A DNA stretch of 64,000 nucleotides from Parafrankia discariae. GTDB lineage: Bacteria > Actinomycetota > Actinomycetes > Frankiales > Frankiaceae. The position numbers and the translations under genes are program-made. Where the stretch lies: assembly GCF_000373365.1 (NCBI RefSeq), contig NZ_KB891137.1:23099-87098 (forward strand), read 5' to 3'. Under the pieces are notes generated by a model that did not search any database, had not been told where the DNA came from, and saw nothing but the letters and a program-made list of their open reading frames with translations. Numbering within the stretch: the stretch's first letter is position 1; every line of letters begins with the position of its first letter. This document shows positions 12,353-20,084 of the stretch, piece by piece.

Positions 12353-12756
12353 GGGTGTGAGCGGCGCGATGTGAAGTTGTCAGCCCGCAACGAACGGGCT
12401 GTCTGCTGGCAAGGCTAATCGGCCTCGGTCCCGACGGCCAGCGATCCCGGTGATTCCGAAACCGACACGAAACACCAGGTGAGCCAAGGTGAGAACTGCC
12501 TCACACCCAGAGCTCCGGCGCCCCGCGGCCACGCCTCCCGTGCTTGGCGAAGACCGGTTCACACACCGTGGGGCTCACGGCCGTGCGATTCACAGGCCGT
12601 GACCGGGGAACTGTCATCGAGGCGACGACCGGGCCGCCGGCGGCCGGAAGATCCGGGCCGCGGGCGGCGGCCGGAAGCCGCGGCCATGACGGTGGCCGAG
12701 GACCGTCGGACGATGAGGCCGGCGGGACGGCCGGCCGGCGAAGGAGGGAAAACAGG
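12353..12756. other. Divergent intergenic region
   Basis: About 400 bases between the riboswitch and the ChaB/Rho_N gene. Divergent promoters are expected here, but none matches a clear consensus. A 10-base palindrome CACGGCCGTG lies at 12576-12585, and AAGGAGGG at 12741-12748 is the ribosome binding site of the next gene. The open frame running in from 12544 lacks coding support before 12757. Confidence 0.4.
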
Positions 12757-13233
12757 ATGGCCCGAGGGACGAAGTCCAGGAAATCCGCGAGGAACGGCAC
12801 GAACGCGAAGCGGGCGAGAACGGCGCGCATGCGCGCGGACGTCCCCTCCACCGTCGCCCGTTCCGACGACAAGGCCGTACGCACCTGGAAGGAGACTCAC
12901 GACTCGGCGGTCGAGAGCTACGGCGAGGGTGCGCGCGCACACCGCACGGCGTTCGCCGCGCTCAAGCACACCCACGAGAAGGTCGGGGACAGCTGGACCC
13001 CCAAGGAGGGCGGCCGCCGCGGGCCCTCCGACGAGCAGGCCGCGCGCCCCACCGGGAAGGCGCCGTCCGACCCGCTCCCCACCGCCGAGGGCGTGGACGA
13101 GAAGGCATCCGTGAAGCACCTGCGGGAGATCGCCCGCCAGCTCGAGATACCGGGCCGCTCGACGATGAACAAAGCCGAGCTGATCGAGGCGGTCCGGAAG
13201 GCGAACCGGCGGGCCACCGCGGCGGCCCGCTGA
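12757..13233 (+). CDS. ChaB / Rho_N domain protein
   Basis: 158 residues. After a Lys/Arg-rich head (ARGTKSRKSARN), residues ~25-80 form a ChaB domain (DVPSTVARSDDKAVRTW ... HTHEKVGDSW). Residues ~120-155 form a Rho-N/SAP-like helix-extended-helix (LREIARQLEIPGRSTMNKAELIEAV), a nucleic-acid binding motif. Actinomycete ChaB/Rho_N fusions are small basic proteins of unknown function, probably DNA- or RNA-associated. The ATG at 12757 has AAGGAGGG eight bases upstream; the longer frame from 12544 has no ribosome binding site. Confidence 0.85.
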   Translation: MARGTKSRKSARNGTNAKRARTARMRADVPSTVARSDDKAVRTWKETHDSAVESYGEGARAHRTAFAALKHTHEKVGDSWTPKEGGRRGPSDEQAARPTGKAPSDPLPTAEGVDEKASVKHLREIARQLEIPGRSTMNKAELIEAVRKANRRATAAAR

Positions 13234-13314
13234 CCGGCCCACCGGTCGGTCCGGGCTGAACCGGCCGGTTCTGAACCCGCCGGTTCGGGCCACCGGCGCC
13301 GGTCGCCGATCCGG

Positions 13315-13391
13315 GATCATCTGTCGGGCGATCATCTGTCGGGCCGGTCAGGCCGGGAGTCTGTCCGGGATTTCGGGAGTCTGTCCGGGAT
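13315..13391. repeat. Two short tandem duplications
   Basis: GATCATCTGTCGGGC occurs at 13315-13329 and again directly at 13330-13344. CGGGAGTCTGTCCGGGAT occurs at 13354-13371 and 13374-13391. They lie between two convergent genes. Imperfect 15-base copies (CTGAACCGGCCGGTT type) also occur just before, from about 13255. Confidence 0.8.
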
Positions 13392-13407
13392 CCCCGGGCC
13401 GGGATCG

Positions 13408-13671
13408 TCAGTCCGGCTTTTTCGTGTCGCGGAACTTCGCCGCCTCCACGTCGCTGCGCGCGCCGCCCCGCTCCCCCGCGAAGAAGGACTCGGCGAGGCG
13501 GTCGTGCGAGGTCTGGTCCGTCACCTGGCGGGCCATCTCCTCGTCCGAGAGCCCCTGCCCGGCCGGCGCCGTGCGGGTGGCGGCACGGGCACCCGGCCGG
13601 GCCTCGCGGGCGGAGGTCCGCGCTGGCTGTCCCGTCCTGGTCCTCGTGTCGTTCCTGGCCTGTTGCCCCAT
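13408..13671 (-). CDS. Small hydrophilic protein of unknown function
   Basis: 87 residues, no signal peptide or membrane segment. A basic, Arg/Thr/Ala-rich first half looks disordered. The second half (LSDEEMARQVTDQTSHD ... AESFFAGE ... SDVEAAKFRDTKKPD) is charged and helical and resembles small conserved actinomycete proteins of unknown role. The ATG at 13671 has GGGAGGG six bases upstream; the frame further upstream is not coding-like. Function unknown. Confidence 0.7.
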   Translation of the reverse strand: MGQQARNDTRTRTGQPARTSAREARPGARAATRTAPAGQGLSDEEMARQVTDQTSHDRLAESFFAGERGGARSDVEAAKFRDTKKPD

Positions 13672-13957
13672 ACTCGCCCTCCCGAGGTCCGTCCGGCCGC
13701 ACCCACCTGCCGGCATCCACCAGTTCCGGTGGCCGATCACCGCGGCCGGGACGAGCCGGCCGCGATCCGGCCACTGTCGACATGCCCGGACCGTGCCCTC
13801 ATCACCCCTGCTCGCCCTCGCCCATCCGTGGCGGCACACGGGTTTTCCCAGGGCACGGACGGACATGTAGGCCACACCGGCCGCGGACGCGACGAGCCCC
13901 CGAGCGGCTGGACCCCGAGCGCGCTCCGGCGAAGGGCCGCGCGACGAGAGGCGGACC

Positions 13958-14752
13958 ATGTCCTTCTACGACAAGGTCGAGTCGACGTTCTACGGCTGGT
14001 GCGTGGAACGCCTGCTGACCACCACGGAGCACGGCGGACGGCTGGCCGGCGGGGTCCTGGAGATCGGCTCGGGGACGGCGGTGCCGGTGGTGCGGGCGCT
14101 GCTGCGCTCCGGCTCCGGCACCCGGGTCCACGGATTCGAACGCGACCCGCGGGCGGCGGCGACGGCGCGGCGCGCGATCGGGCGCACACCGCTGCGCAAC
14201 TACGTCGTGGACGAGGGCGACTTCTTCACCGCGGTGCCGACCGCCGCCCAGCGCTGCGTGATCGGGAATCCGCCGTATCTGCCGGCCAAGCCGGGCACGG
14301 CCTGCGCGCCGGACCTGTGGGGCGGGCCCCGCGGCGCCGAGGTGACCCAGGCGGTCCTGGCCTGCGAGCTCGACCTGGCGATGCTGATCGTCTCCTCGAT
14401 CGCCGACCCGCTCGGCGTGCTCCGGTTCGCCCGCGACCGGGGCTACTCCGTCCTCGACTGGATGGTCACGCCGGTTCGCTTCGGGCGGTTCTGTCAGGAC
14501 TCCGGAGTCCGCGCCCGCATCGGCGACCTCGCCGCCCGCGGTCAGGCGTTCCTCGCCCCGCACTCCTACCTGATCGCCGGGGTGACCTGGCTGCGTGACG
14601 GCGGCGCCCGGGACCAGAGCGCCGTGCTGGCGGACGTCCTGCGCACCGCCGGCCGGGCGGCCGGAGTCGCCGACCCACCACCCCGGGCCGAGTGGGCTGA
14701 GCAGGTTGAGCAGGCGGCGGGAGTGCCGGCCGGGACGGCTGGCCGTCGATGA
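13958..14752 (+). CDS. Methyltransferase with NPPY motif
   Basis: 264 residues. SAM-binding motif I is VLEIGSGTAVPVV, followed by an acidic strand end (VHGFERDPRA) and the NPPY motif (VIGNPPYLPAKPG) of amino methyltransferases acting on nucleobase or side-chain nitrogens (HemK/PrmC-like and N6-adenine types). No target-recognition domain is present, so a small-molecule or protein substrate is likelier than DNA. Its stop overlaps the next start (ATGA), so it is translationally coupled to the diiron-type oxidase gene. A common pathway, perhaps a small natural product or a cofactor modification, is inferred. Confidence 0.8.
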   Translation: MSFYDKVESTFYGWCVERLLTTTEHGGRLAGGVLEIGSGTAVPVVRALLRSGSGTRVHGFERDPRAAATARRAIGRTPLRNYVVDEGDFFTAVPTAAQRCVIGNPPYLPAKPGTACAPDLWGGPRGAEVTQAVLACELDLAMLIVSSIADPLGVLRFARDRGYSVLDWMVTPVRFGRFCQDSGVRARIGDLAARGQAFLAPHSYLIAGVTWLRDGGARDQSAVLADVLRTAGRAAGVADPPPRAEWAEQVEQAAGVPAGTAGRR

Positions 14753-15849
14753 GGACCGGGTGGCCTCCGGATCACACCGCGGGCTACGGGACCGTGTTCG
14801 CCCCCGCGGTGCTCGAGGCGCCGCCGCTCCCGGTTCCGCGCGGCCCCCTCTCCGCGTACCTCGTCGAGCTGCTCGGCGGCGGCGTCCGACCCGCGACCGG
14901 CTGGCCGGAGCCGGCGGACGACGCCCTGTTCGGCGAGGACGGGGCCCTGGCGCTGTACTGCCTGTACGAGCTTCACTACCGGGGCTTCCACGGGGTCGAC
15001 GACCGGTTCGAGTGGGAGCCCTCGCTGCTCGCGCTGCGGGCGGAGCTCGAAGGCGACCTGGAGCGCCGCCTGGTCGACCTGGCCGGCCCGGACCTCCGTC
15101 GCGCGGGAGACAGCGCCGCGGGAGACGCGACCGCCGAGGACATCGCCGCGGGACTGCGTCAGGTGATCTCCCAGCCGGGCGGCCGTTCCCTGTCCGGGCG
15201 CCTCGTCGAGCGGGGCAGCCTCGAACAGTTCCGCGAGTACGCGACGCACCGCTCGCTCCTCCAGCTCAAGGAGGCCGACCCGCACACCTGGGCCGTCCCC
15301 CGCCTCACCGGTGCCGCCAAGGCGGCGCTGGTGGAGATCCAGGCGGACGAGTACGGCGGGGGCACCGAGCGGGACATGCACCAGAACCTCTTCGGCCTGA
15401 CCATGCTCGACCTGGGCCTGGACCCCTCCTACGGCGCCCACGTCGACCGGCTGCCCGGACACACCCTGGCCACCGCCAACGTCCCGAGCTTCTTCGGCCT
15501 GCACCGGCGGTGGCGGGGCGCGCTCGTCGGGCACCTGGCGGTCTTCGAGATGACGTCGGTCGAGCCGATGGGCGCCTACGCCGCGGCCCTGCGGCGGCTG
15601 GGCCTGCCCTGGAGCGCCCGGCACTTCTTCGAGGTCCACGTCGTCGCCGACGCGCATCACCAGAGTCTCGCGGCGGAGTCCCTGGCGGGTGGCCTCGTCC
15701 GGGCCGAGCCGGCGCTCGCCGGCGACGTCCTGTTCGGGGCCCGGGCGACCATGGCCGTCGAGGGCCACTGCGCGGAGAACATCCTCACCGCCTGGGACCG
15801 CGGGGGTACGGCCCTGCTCCCCATCCCGGGAGAAGCGGTCGCCCGGTAG
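14749..15849 (+). CDS. Iron-containing redox protein, haem-oxygenase-like fold (HDO type)
   Basis: 366 residues, annotated in actinomycetes as an iron-containing redox enzyme family. The helical haem-oxygenase-like domain fills residues ~140-365. Candidate metal ligands are the Glu/Asp cluster in ALVEIQADEYGGG and the later HFFEVHVVADAHHQ (E-x-H and D-x-x-H), the two-part pattern expected of HDO diiron or iron oxygenases such as the UndA, BesC and SznF groups. Which reaction it performs cannot be told. The first ~70 residues are a variable cap. The ATG overlaps the preceding stop by four bases. Confidence 0.78.
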   Translation: MRTGWPPDHTAGYGTVFAPAVLEAPPLPVPRGPLSAYLVELLGGGVRPATGWPEPADDALFGEDGALALYCLYELHYRGFHGVDDRFEWEPSLLALRAELEGDLERRLVDLAGPDLRRAGDSAAGDATAEDIAAGLRQVISQPGGRSLSGRLVERGSLEQFREYATHRSLLQLKEADPHTWAVPRLTGAAKAALVEIQADEYGGGTERDMHQNLFGLTMLDLGLDPSYGAHVDRLPGHTLATANVPSFFGLHRRWRGALVGHLAVFEMTSVEPMGAYAAALRRLGLPWSARHFFEVHVVADAHHQSLAAESLAGGLVRAEPALAGDVLFGARATMAVEGHCAENILTAWDRGGTALLPIPGEAVAR

Positions 15850-15944
15850 CGGGACAACCGGCCGCGACACGGCACGATGTGTGCCGCATCACCCCGTGTA
15901 GCGTGATCGAGGTTGGCTCCCGTCCCGGGTGGAGGACATCCGCC

Positions 15945-17492
15945 ATGATCAGTGGATATCGATTCCTCCACGACATCGGCCACGGTGGGTTCAGCACCGT
16001 CCACCTCGCCGAGCAGGAGATCTTCGACCGGCGGGTGGCGGTCAAGATCATGCACGCCGATCTGCGTGATCCGGACGCGGAGCGCCGTTTCGTGCGGGAA
16101 TGCCGAGCGACCGGGCGCCTCACCGGGAATCGCCACGTCATCACGGTGTTCGACGCCGGGACGACGTCCGATCACCGGCCCTACATCGCCATGGAGTACT
16201 TTCCCGGCGGCACGCTCAGCCAGCTGCTGCGCGAATCAGGGCCGCTGCCCGTCCGGGAGGCGGTCGCGCTGATGATCCCGATCACCCGGGCGCTCGGCGC
16301 GGCGCACCGGCACGGCATTCTGCACCGCGACCTGAAACCCGCGAACATCCTGCTGCGCGGGCCCGGCGACCCGGTGCTCAGCGACTTCGGCATCGCCAGC
16401 GTCGGCGAGGGCGCCGACGCGGCCACGGTCTCGGCCGCGTTCACCGCCGGATACGCGGCGCCGGAGGTGATGCTGGGCGAACAGCCGGAGATCGCCTCGG
16501 ACGTCTTCGCGCTCGGCGCCACGCTGTTCGCCCTGCTGAACGGCTCCACCCCGTTCCCAGGGCGGACGGTCGTGCAGATCGTGGCACGCATCCAGGCCGA
16601 CGACATGGAGCCGACCGCCCGGGAGGACATCCCCGCGCGGCTGACGGACCTGCTGCACCGGATGCTCGCCGCGGAGCCCGCGCGGCGGCCGGGCACCGAA
16701 CAGATCGCCGCCGAGCTCGACGCCGTCCTGGCCGCCGTGGGCACACCCGCCGGGCCGCCCCCGGATGCCGCCGATCGGGTTCCCGGCCGGCCTCCCGGAC
16801 AGCCATGGCCGCCACGGCCGGCGCATCCACCGCGGCCGCCGCGCCGGACGACATCGCGGCGACGGGTCCCGCCGCGGTGGGTGCTCCTCGCCGGGCCGGT
16901 GGCGCTGCTGGCGCTGGCGGCGCTGGCGGCGGTGCTGCTCGTCGTGCTCACCGGCGGCGGTGCGGACCGGGCCGACGGCACGTCACCGTCGGTCGATCCC
17001 GGGACCGCGCAGCCGGGCACGCCCCCGGGAGCCGGCCTGACGACCGGGCCGACGCCGCCCCCCGGTCCGTCGTCGGCGCCCGGCGGGAGCACGGCGGGGG
17101 CCTCGCCGGTCCCGGCGGGATCCTGCGGGTATCAGGCGGCCACGGCGGCCGACTACCGCGACCGGCGGTTCGAGGAACGGTTCATGTGCGCGACCAGCGT
17201 CGACTCCCCCGTCTACGCGAACGTCGCCACCGATGACGGCCAGCCGCTCGACGACTCCGGGCTCATGCGCGCGTCCACCACGGTCTGGGTGATCTGCCAG
17301 CTGGACGGGCGGCCGAACCCCGTCCTGGGCGGGAAGACGAACACCTGGTGGCTCTACACCCAGGGTGACCTCGCCCGCCCGAACGCCTTCGGGTACACCG
17401 GGAGCTGGGGCTACCTGCCCGCGACCGCGGTGCGTGACAGCGTCCAGGGCGAGCCGGTCAGCGGCGTCCCGGCCTGCCCGGGACCACTCTGA
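15945..17492 (+). CDS. Receptor-type Ser/Thr protein kinase (PknB-like)
   Basis: 515 residues. The cytoplasmic kinase domain (~1-265) has a Gly loop (GHGGFSTVH), catalytic Lys34 (VAVKIM), HRDLKPANILL with Asp129, DFG at 147-149 and an APE segment (AAPEVM), so it should be active. A Pro/Arg-rich juxtamembrane region leads to one membrane helix (~312-338). Outside the cell, a Pro/Gly/Ser linker precedes a ~110-residue domain with four cysteines (SCGYQ, FMCAT, VICQL, PACPG) and an SH3-like pattern (VYANVATDDG, WVICQLDG, WWLYTQGD), probably disulfide-bonded and ligand-sensing. There are no PASTA repeats. The ATG at 15945 follows GGAGGA at 15931. Confidence 0.92.
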   Translation: MISGYRFLHDIGHGGFSTVHLAEQEIFDRRVAVKIMHADLRDPDAERRFVRECRATGRLTGNRHVITVFDAGTTSDHRPYIAMEYFPGGTLSQLLRESGPLPVREAVALMIPITRALGAAHRHGILHRDLKPANILLRGPGDPVLSDFGIASVGEGADAATVSAAFTAGYAAPEVMLGEQPEIASDVFALGATLFALLNGSTPFPGRTVVQIVARIQADDMEPTAREDIPARLTDLLHRMLAAEPARRPGTEQIAAELDAVLAAVGTPAGPPPDAADRVPGRPPGQPWPPRPAHPPRPPRRTTSRRRVPPRWVLLAGPVALLALAALAAVLLVVLTGGGADRADGTSPSVDPGTAQPGTPPGAGLTTGPTPPPGPSSAPGGSTAGASPVPAGSCGYQAATAADYRDRRFEERFMCATSVDSPVYANVATDDGQPLDDSGLMRASTTVWVICQLDGRPNPVLGGKTNTWWLYTQGDLARPNAFGYTGSWGYLPATAVRDSVQGEPVSGVPACPGPL

Positions 17493-17528
17493 GACACGCC
17501 TGGTGCGTCGGACCCGGCCGACCGACGA

Positions 17529-17712
17529 TATTGACGTCCTCCCCGGCCCGAAGCCAGGTCAACCAGCACCTCATCCACGGCCACTTCTGGTCACCGTCCT
17601 ACCCCGCAGCCTCGGCCGGAGGCACCCCACCGGCACTCGTACGCGACTACATCGAGGAGCAGCGGCAACCAGCCCCGACCCGCTGACCCCACCCCGGAGG
17701 ACGGGGCTTGCG
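17529..17712 (+). mobile_element. Decayed IS200/IS605-family element
   Basis: A short insertion-sequence relic. The left part TTGACGTCCTCCCCGGCC resembles the subterminal stem of actinomycete IS200/IS605 elements. The middle encodes the C-terminal end of the TnpA transposase. The right part carries a short hairpin (CCCCG at 17692-17696, CGGGG at 17702-17706) followed by GCTTGCGCGC, as at right ends of this family. Most of the element is deleted. Exact ends cannot be fixed by eye. Confidence 0.55.
17558..17686 (+). pseudogene. IS200-type transposase TnpA, C-terminal fragment
   Basis: Frame 17558-17686 reads VNQHLIHGHFWSPSY then PAASAGGTPPALVRDYIEEQ and ends at TGA. This matches the C-terminal segment of IS200/IS605 TnpA (family pattern WSPSYF-AS-GGAPL-V-QYIE-Q). 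The catalytic HUH motif and the Tyr-containing helix region upstream are missing, and there is no start codon. A non-functional remnant. Confidence 0.7.
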
Positions 17713-17782
17713 CGCTAGGTTTTCCTGGTCAGCACGAGCACGCCCGGCGCCCGGCCGGGGCGACTACCCGAGGAGCGCGCAC

Positions 17783-18460
17783 GTGGCAGGACTCGACCGC
17801 GATGGTGACGTGTTCGTCCTGAGCCTGGGCGACGGGGAGAACCGGCTCAACCCGGCCGCGGTCGCCGCCATCAACGCCCGCCTCGACGAGGTGACCGCCG
17901 CGACCGGACCGAAAGCGCTGGTCACGACCGCCGAGGGCAAGTTCTGGAGCAACGGGTTCGACCTCGCGTGGATGACCGCGAACCCCGGTGAGATCGGGCC
18001 GTTCATCCAGTCGGTACGGGTGCTGTTCGCGCGGATGGTGACGCTGGCGCTGCCGACCGTCGCCGCGGTCGGCGGGCACGCCTTCGGCGCCGGCGCCGTC
18101 CTGGCGCTGACCCACGACCAACAGGTCATGCGGGTCGACCGGGGCTACTTCTGCCTGCCCGAGGTCGACGTCGACATCCCCTTCAGCCTCGGGATCACCG
18201 AGCTGATCCGGGCCCGCATGCCGGTGCGCACGGCCCACGAGGCGATGACGACCGGCCGCAGGTACGGCGGGGACGACGCGCTCACGGCCGGCATCATCGA
18301 CGGCGTCGCCGACCAGGAGAAGGTCCTGGCCACGGCGATCGCGATGGCCCGCCCGCTCACCGGCAAGGCGTCGCGGACGCTGGGGACCATCAAGTCGCGG
18401 CTCTACGCGACCGCGGTCGCGGGCCTCGTGTCGGGCGAGGCCGTCGAGGTCCCGGTCTGA
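17783..18460 (+). CDS. Enoyl-CoA hydratase/isomerase, probably delta3-delta2-enoyl-CoA isomerase type
   Basis: 225 residues of the crotonase fold. The oxyanion-hole segments are EGKFWSNGFDL and GGHAFGAGAVLAL. The following CLPEVDVDIPFSLGITELIR resembles the peroxisomal delta3,delta2-enoyl-CoA isomerase group (short, ~230 residues) more than classical hydratases, which have a second catalytic Glu not obvious here. It would shift a double bond during unsaturated fatty-acid oxidation. The GTG at 17783 has GAGGAG seven bases upstream; the frame from 17708 is non-coding upstream of that. Confidence 0.85.
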   Translation: MAGLDRDGDVFVLSLGDGENRLNPAAVAAINARLDEVTAATGPKALVTTAEGKFWSNGFDLAWMTANPGEIGPFIQSVRVLFARMVTLALPTVAAVGGHAFGAGAVLALTHDQQVMRVDRGYFCLPEVDVDIPFSLGITELIRARMPVRTAHEAMTTGRRYGGDDALTAGIIDGVADQEKVLATAIAMARPLTGKASRTLGTIKSRLYATAVAGLVSGEAVEVPV

Positions 18461-18490
18461 CCGACGGGCCGAGCCGGCGGTCCACCCGGT

Positions 18491-18550
18491 GGCCCGCCGG
18501 TTTGCACAGTGGCCCGCCGGTTTACGCTGCGATCCGCCGGTTTACGCGGT
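18491..18550. repeat. Three 20-bp tandem repeats over a stop codon
   Basis: Units at 18491-18510, 18511-18530 and 18531-18550 share CCGCCGGTTT at the same offset (GGCCCGCCGGTTTGCACAGT and variants). The third unit contains the TAA stop (18542-18544) of the minus-strand amidohydrolase gene. It lies between convergent genes. Confidence 0.8.
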
Positions 18551-19750
18551 GATCGCCGGCCAGTCGGCGCCCCGCGGGAGCGGGTGCCGGAACAGCCTCG
18601 CGGCGTTGCCGCCGGCGATCATCACGGCCTCGTGCCGCGGGAGGTCGGCGAACCGCTTGCGCAGCAGCTCCTGCGAGCCCGGCCAGGTCGAGTCGGCGTG
18701 CGGGAAGTCCGTCTCGAACAGGATGTGATCGATCCCGATCAGGTGTCGCTGGTCGAGCGTGCCGGGATCGTCCAGCATGCAGAAGTAGAAGTTCCGGCGC
18801 AGCGCCTCGCTCGGCGTCACGTCGTACGTCCACGGTGTGCCGCCGCTGCCGGAGTGTTCCAGCACGTAGTCGAGCCGGTTGATCGCCATCGGCACCCAGC
18901 CGATGCCACCCTCGCTCAACGCGATCCTGAGGTTCGGGTAGAGCGCCGGAATGCCCGCCCACACCCAGTCGACGGCCGCGCAGAACGCGCCCGCCGGGAA
19001 CAGCGACGTCTGCACGTTGAGGCCGCCGCCGGGCGAGCCCTGCAGGACGAAACCACTCGCGCCGCAGTGCAGCGAGATGACGGTGTCCGTCTCCTCGCAC
19101 GCCTTGAAGAACGGCTCCCAGTGTTTGTGATCGGTGATCGGCGGCAGTTTGAGCAGGTGCGGCGACTCGAGGAACGACACCGACGTGAAACCGAGCTCGG
19201 CGTTGCGACGGATCTCCGCGGCGGCGACCTTCGGGTCCTTGAACCAGGGCAGCTGCATCGGGATGAAACGCTCCGGGTACGCCCCGTGCCACTCCTCGAT
19301 CATCCAGCTGTTCCAGGCCCGGACCGCGGCGAGCCCGACCTCCTCGTCGTTGTTCATCGACAGCACGCGGCCGGTGAAACCCCAGGCCCCGGAGGGGAAA
19401 CACAGCGACGCCCAGATGCCGTCGAGATCCATGTCCTTCACCCGCGCGTGGACGTCCCACGCCGACCGGCGCATCTCACCGAAGTTCAGCGGGTCGAGGG
19501 TCCACTGGGACTGCGGGCGCCCGGCGACGACACTCATCCCGTTGTCACGGTAGAGCCGGTCCCGGTAGACCCAGGCCTCCGAGCCGTCCGGGGTCGTGAT
19601 CACCTGGGGCGCCTTCTCGCGCAGGTGCGCCGGGAACCGCCTGACGAAGATGTCGGCGGGCTCGGTCAGATGATCGTCCACCGAGACGATCGAGTAGCTG
19701 CGCTCCTGCGGCTCCGGGTCCGCAAGCAGCTGCCAGTCCGGCCTCGGCAT
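18542..19750 (-). CDS. Amidohydrolase-2 family (ACMSD-like TIM-barrel) metal-dependent hydrolase/decarboxylase
   Basis: 402 residues. Metal-binding features of the PF04909-type TIM barrel: an N-terminal acidic-x-His (SVDDHL), a mid-barrel His (VISLHCG), and the C-terminal Asp in ETDFPHADSTWP. Conserved WNSWMIEEW and IALSEGGIGWVP segments place it in the actinomycete subgroup often found among CoA-ester and aromatic degradation genes; members of the superfamily hydrolyse or decarboxylate. It is a paralogue of the protein at 55550-56758. The ATG at 19750 has AGGAGCG upstream. A 17-bp palindrome 54-70 bases upstream suggests repressor control. Confidence 0.9.
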   Translation of the reverse strand: MPRPDWQLLADPEPQERSYSIVSVDDHLTEPADIFVRRFPAHLREKAPQVITTPDGSEAWVYRDRLYRDNGMSVVAGRPQSQWTLDPLNFGEMRRSAWDVHARVKDMDLDGIWASLCFPSGAWGFTGRVLSMNNDEEVGLAAVRAWNSWMIEEWHGAYPERFIPMQLPWFKDPKVAAAEIRRNAELGFTSVSFLESPHLLKLPPITDHKHWEPFFKACEETDTVISLHCGASGFVLQGSPGGGLNVQTSLFPAGAFCAAVDWVWAGIPALYPNLRIALSEGGIGWVPMAINRLDYVLEHSGSGGTPWTYDVTPSEALRRNFYFCMLDDPGTLDQRHLIGIDHILFETDFPHADSTWPGSQELLRKRFADLPRHEAVMIAGGNAARLFRHPLPRGADWPAITA

Positions 19751-19803
19751 GGTGCGCTCCTAGTTTCGCCGATCAGACGCGCCAGCGATTGTTCGCGAGC
19801 GTT

Positions 19804-19820
19804 TACTCTCTACGAGAGTA
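19804..19820. promoter_or_regulatory. Palindromic operator candidate upstream of the amidohydrolase
   Basis: TACTCTC at 19804-19810 and GAGAGTA at 19814-19820 form a perfect 7-base inverted repeat with three bases between, in the leader region of the minus-strand amidohydrolase. Size and symmetry fit a TetR-type operator. The rest of the 334-base gap 19751-20084 shows no gene. Confidence 0.5.
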
Positions 19821-20084
19821 GCCGCACCCGCGACCGCGCGACGTCGAACCCGGGCCGGGATCCGGTTCCCCGGCCGGGTGCTGAGGCCCGGGGCCGGGGC
19901 CGGGCCGCCCCGAAACGAGTTGCCTCACCCGCTCCAGACGCCACTCAGCCAACACACATCAGCCCACGCCGCCTCGGAACAGGACCGGGGTTGAGCTGAG
20001 GGCGGGGCGGCCAAGGGGTTGGGGGCGCAGTGGAGGGAGCTCTGGGTAGGGGGCGCGGTTCGGGGATCGATCGTGGGGCGGATC

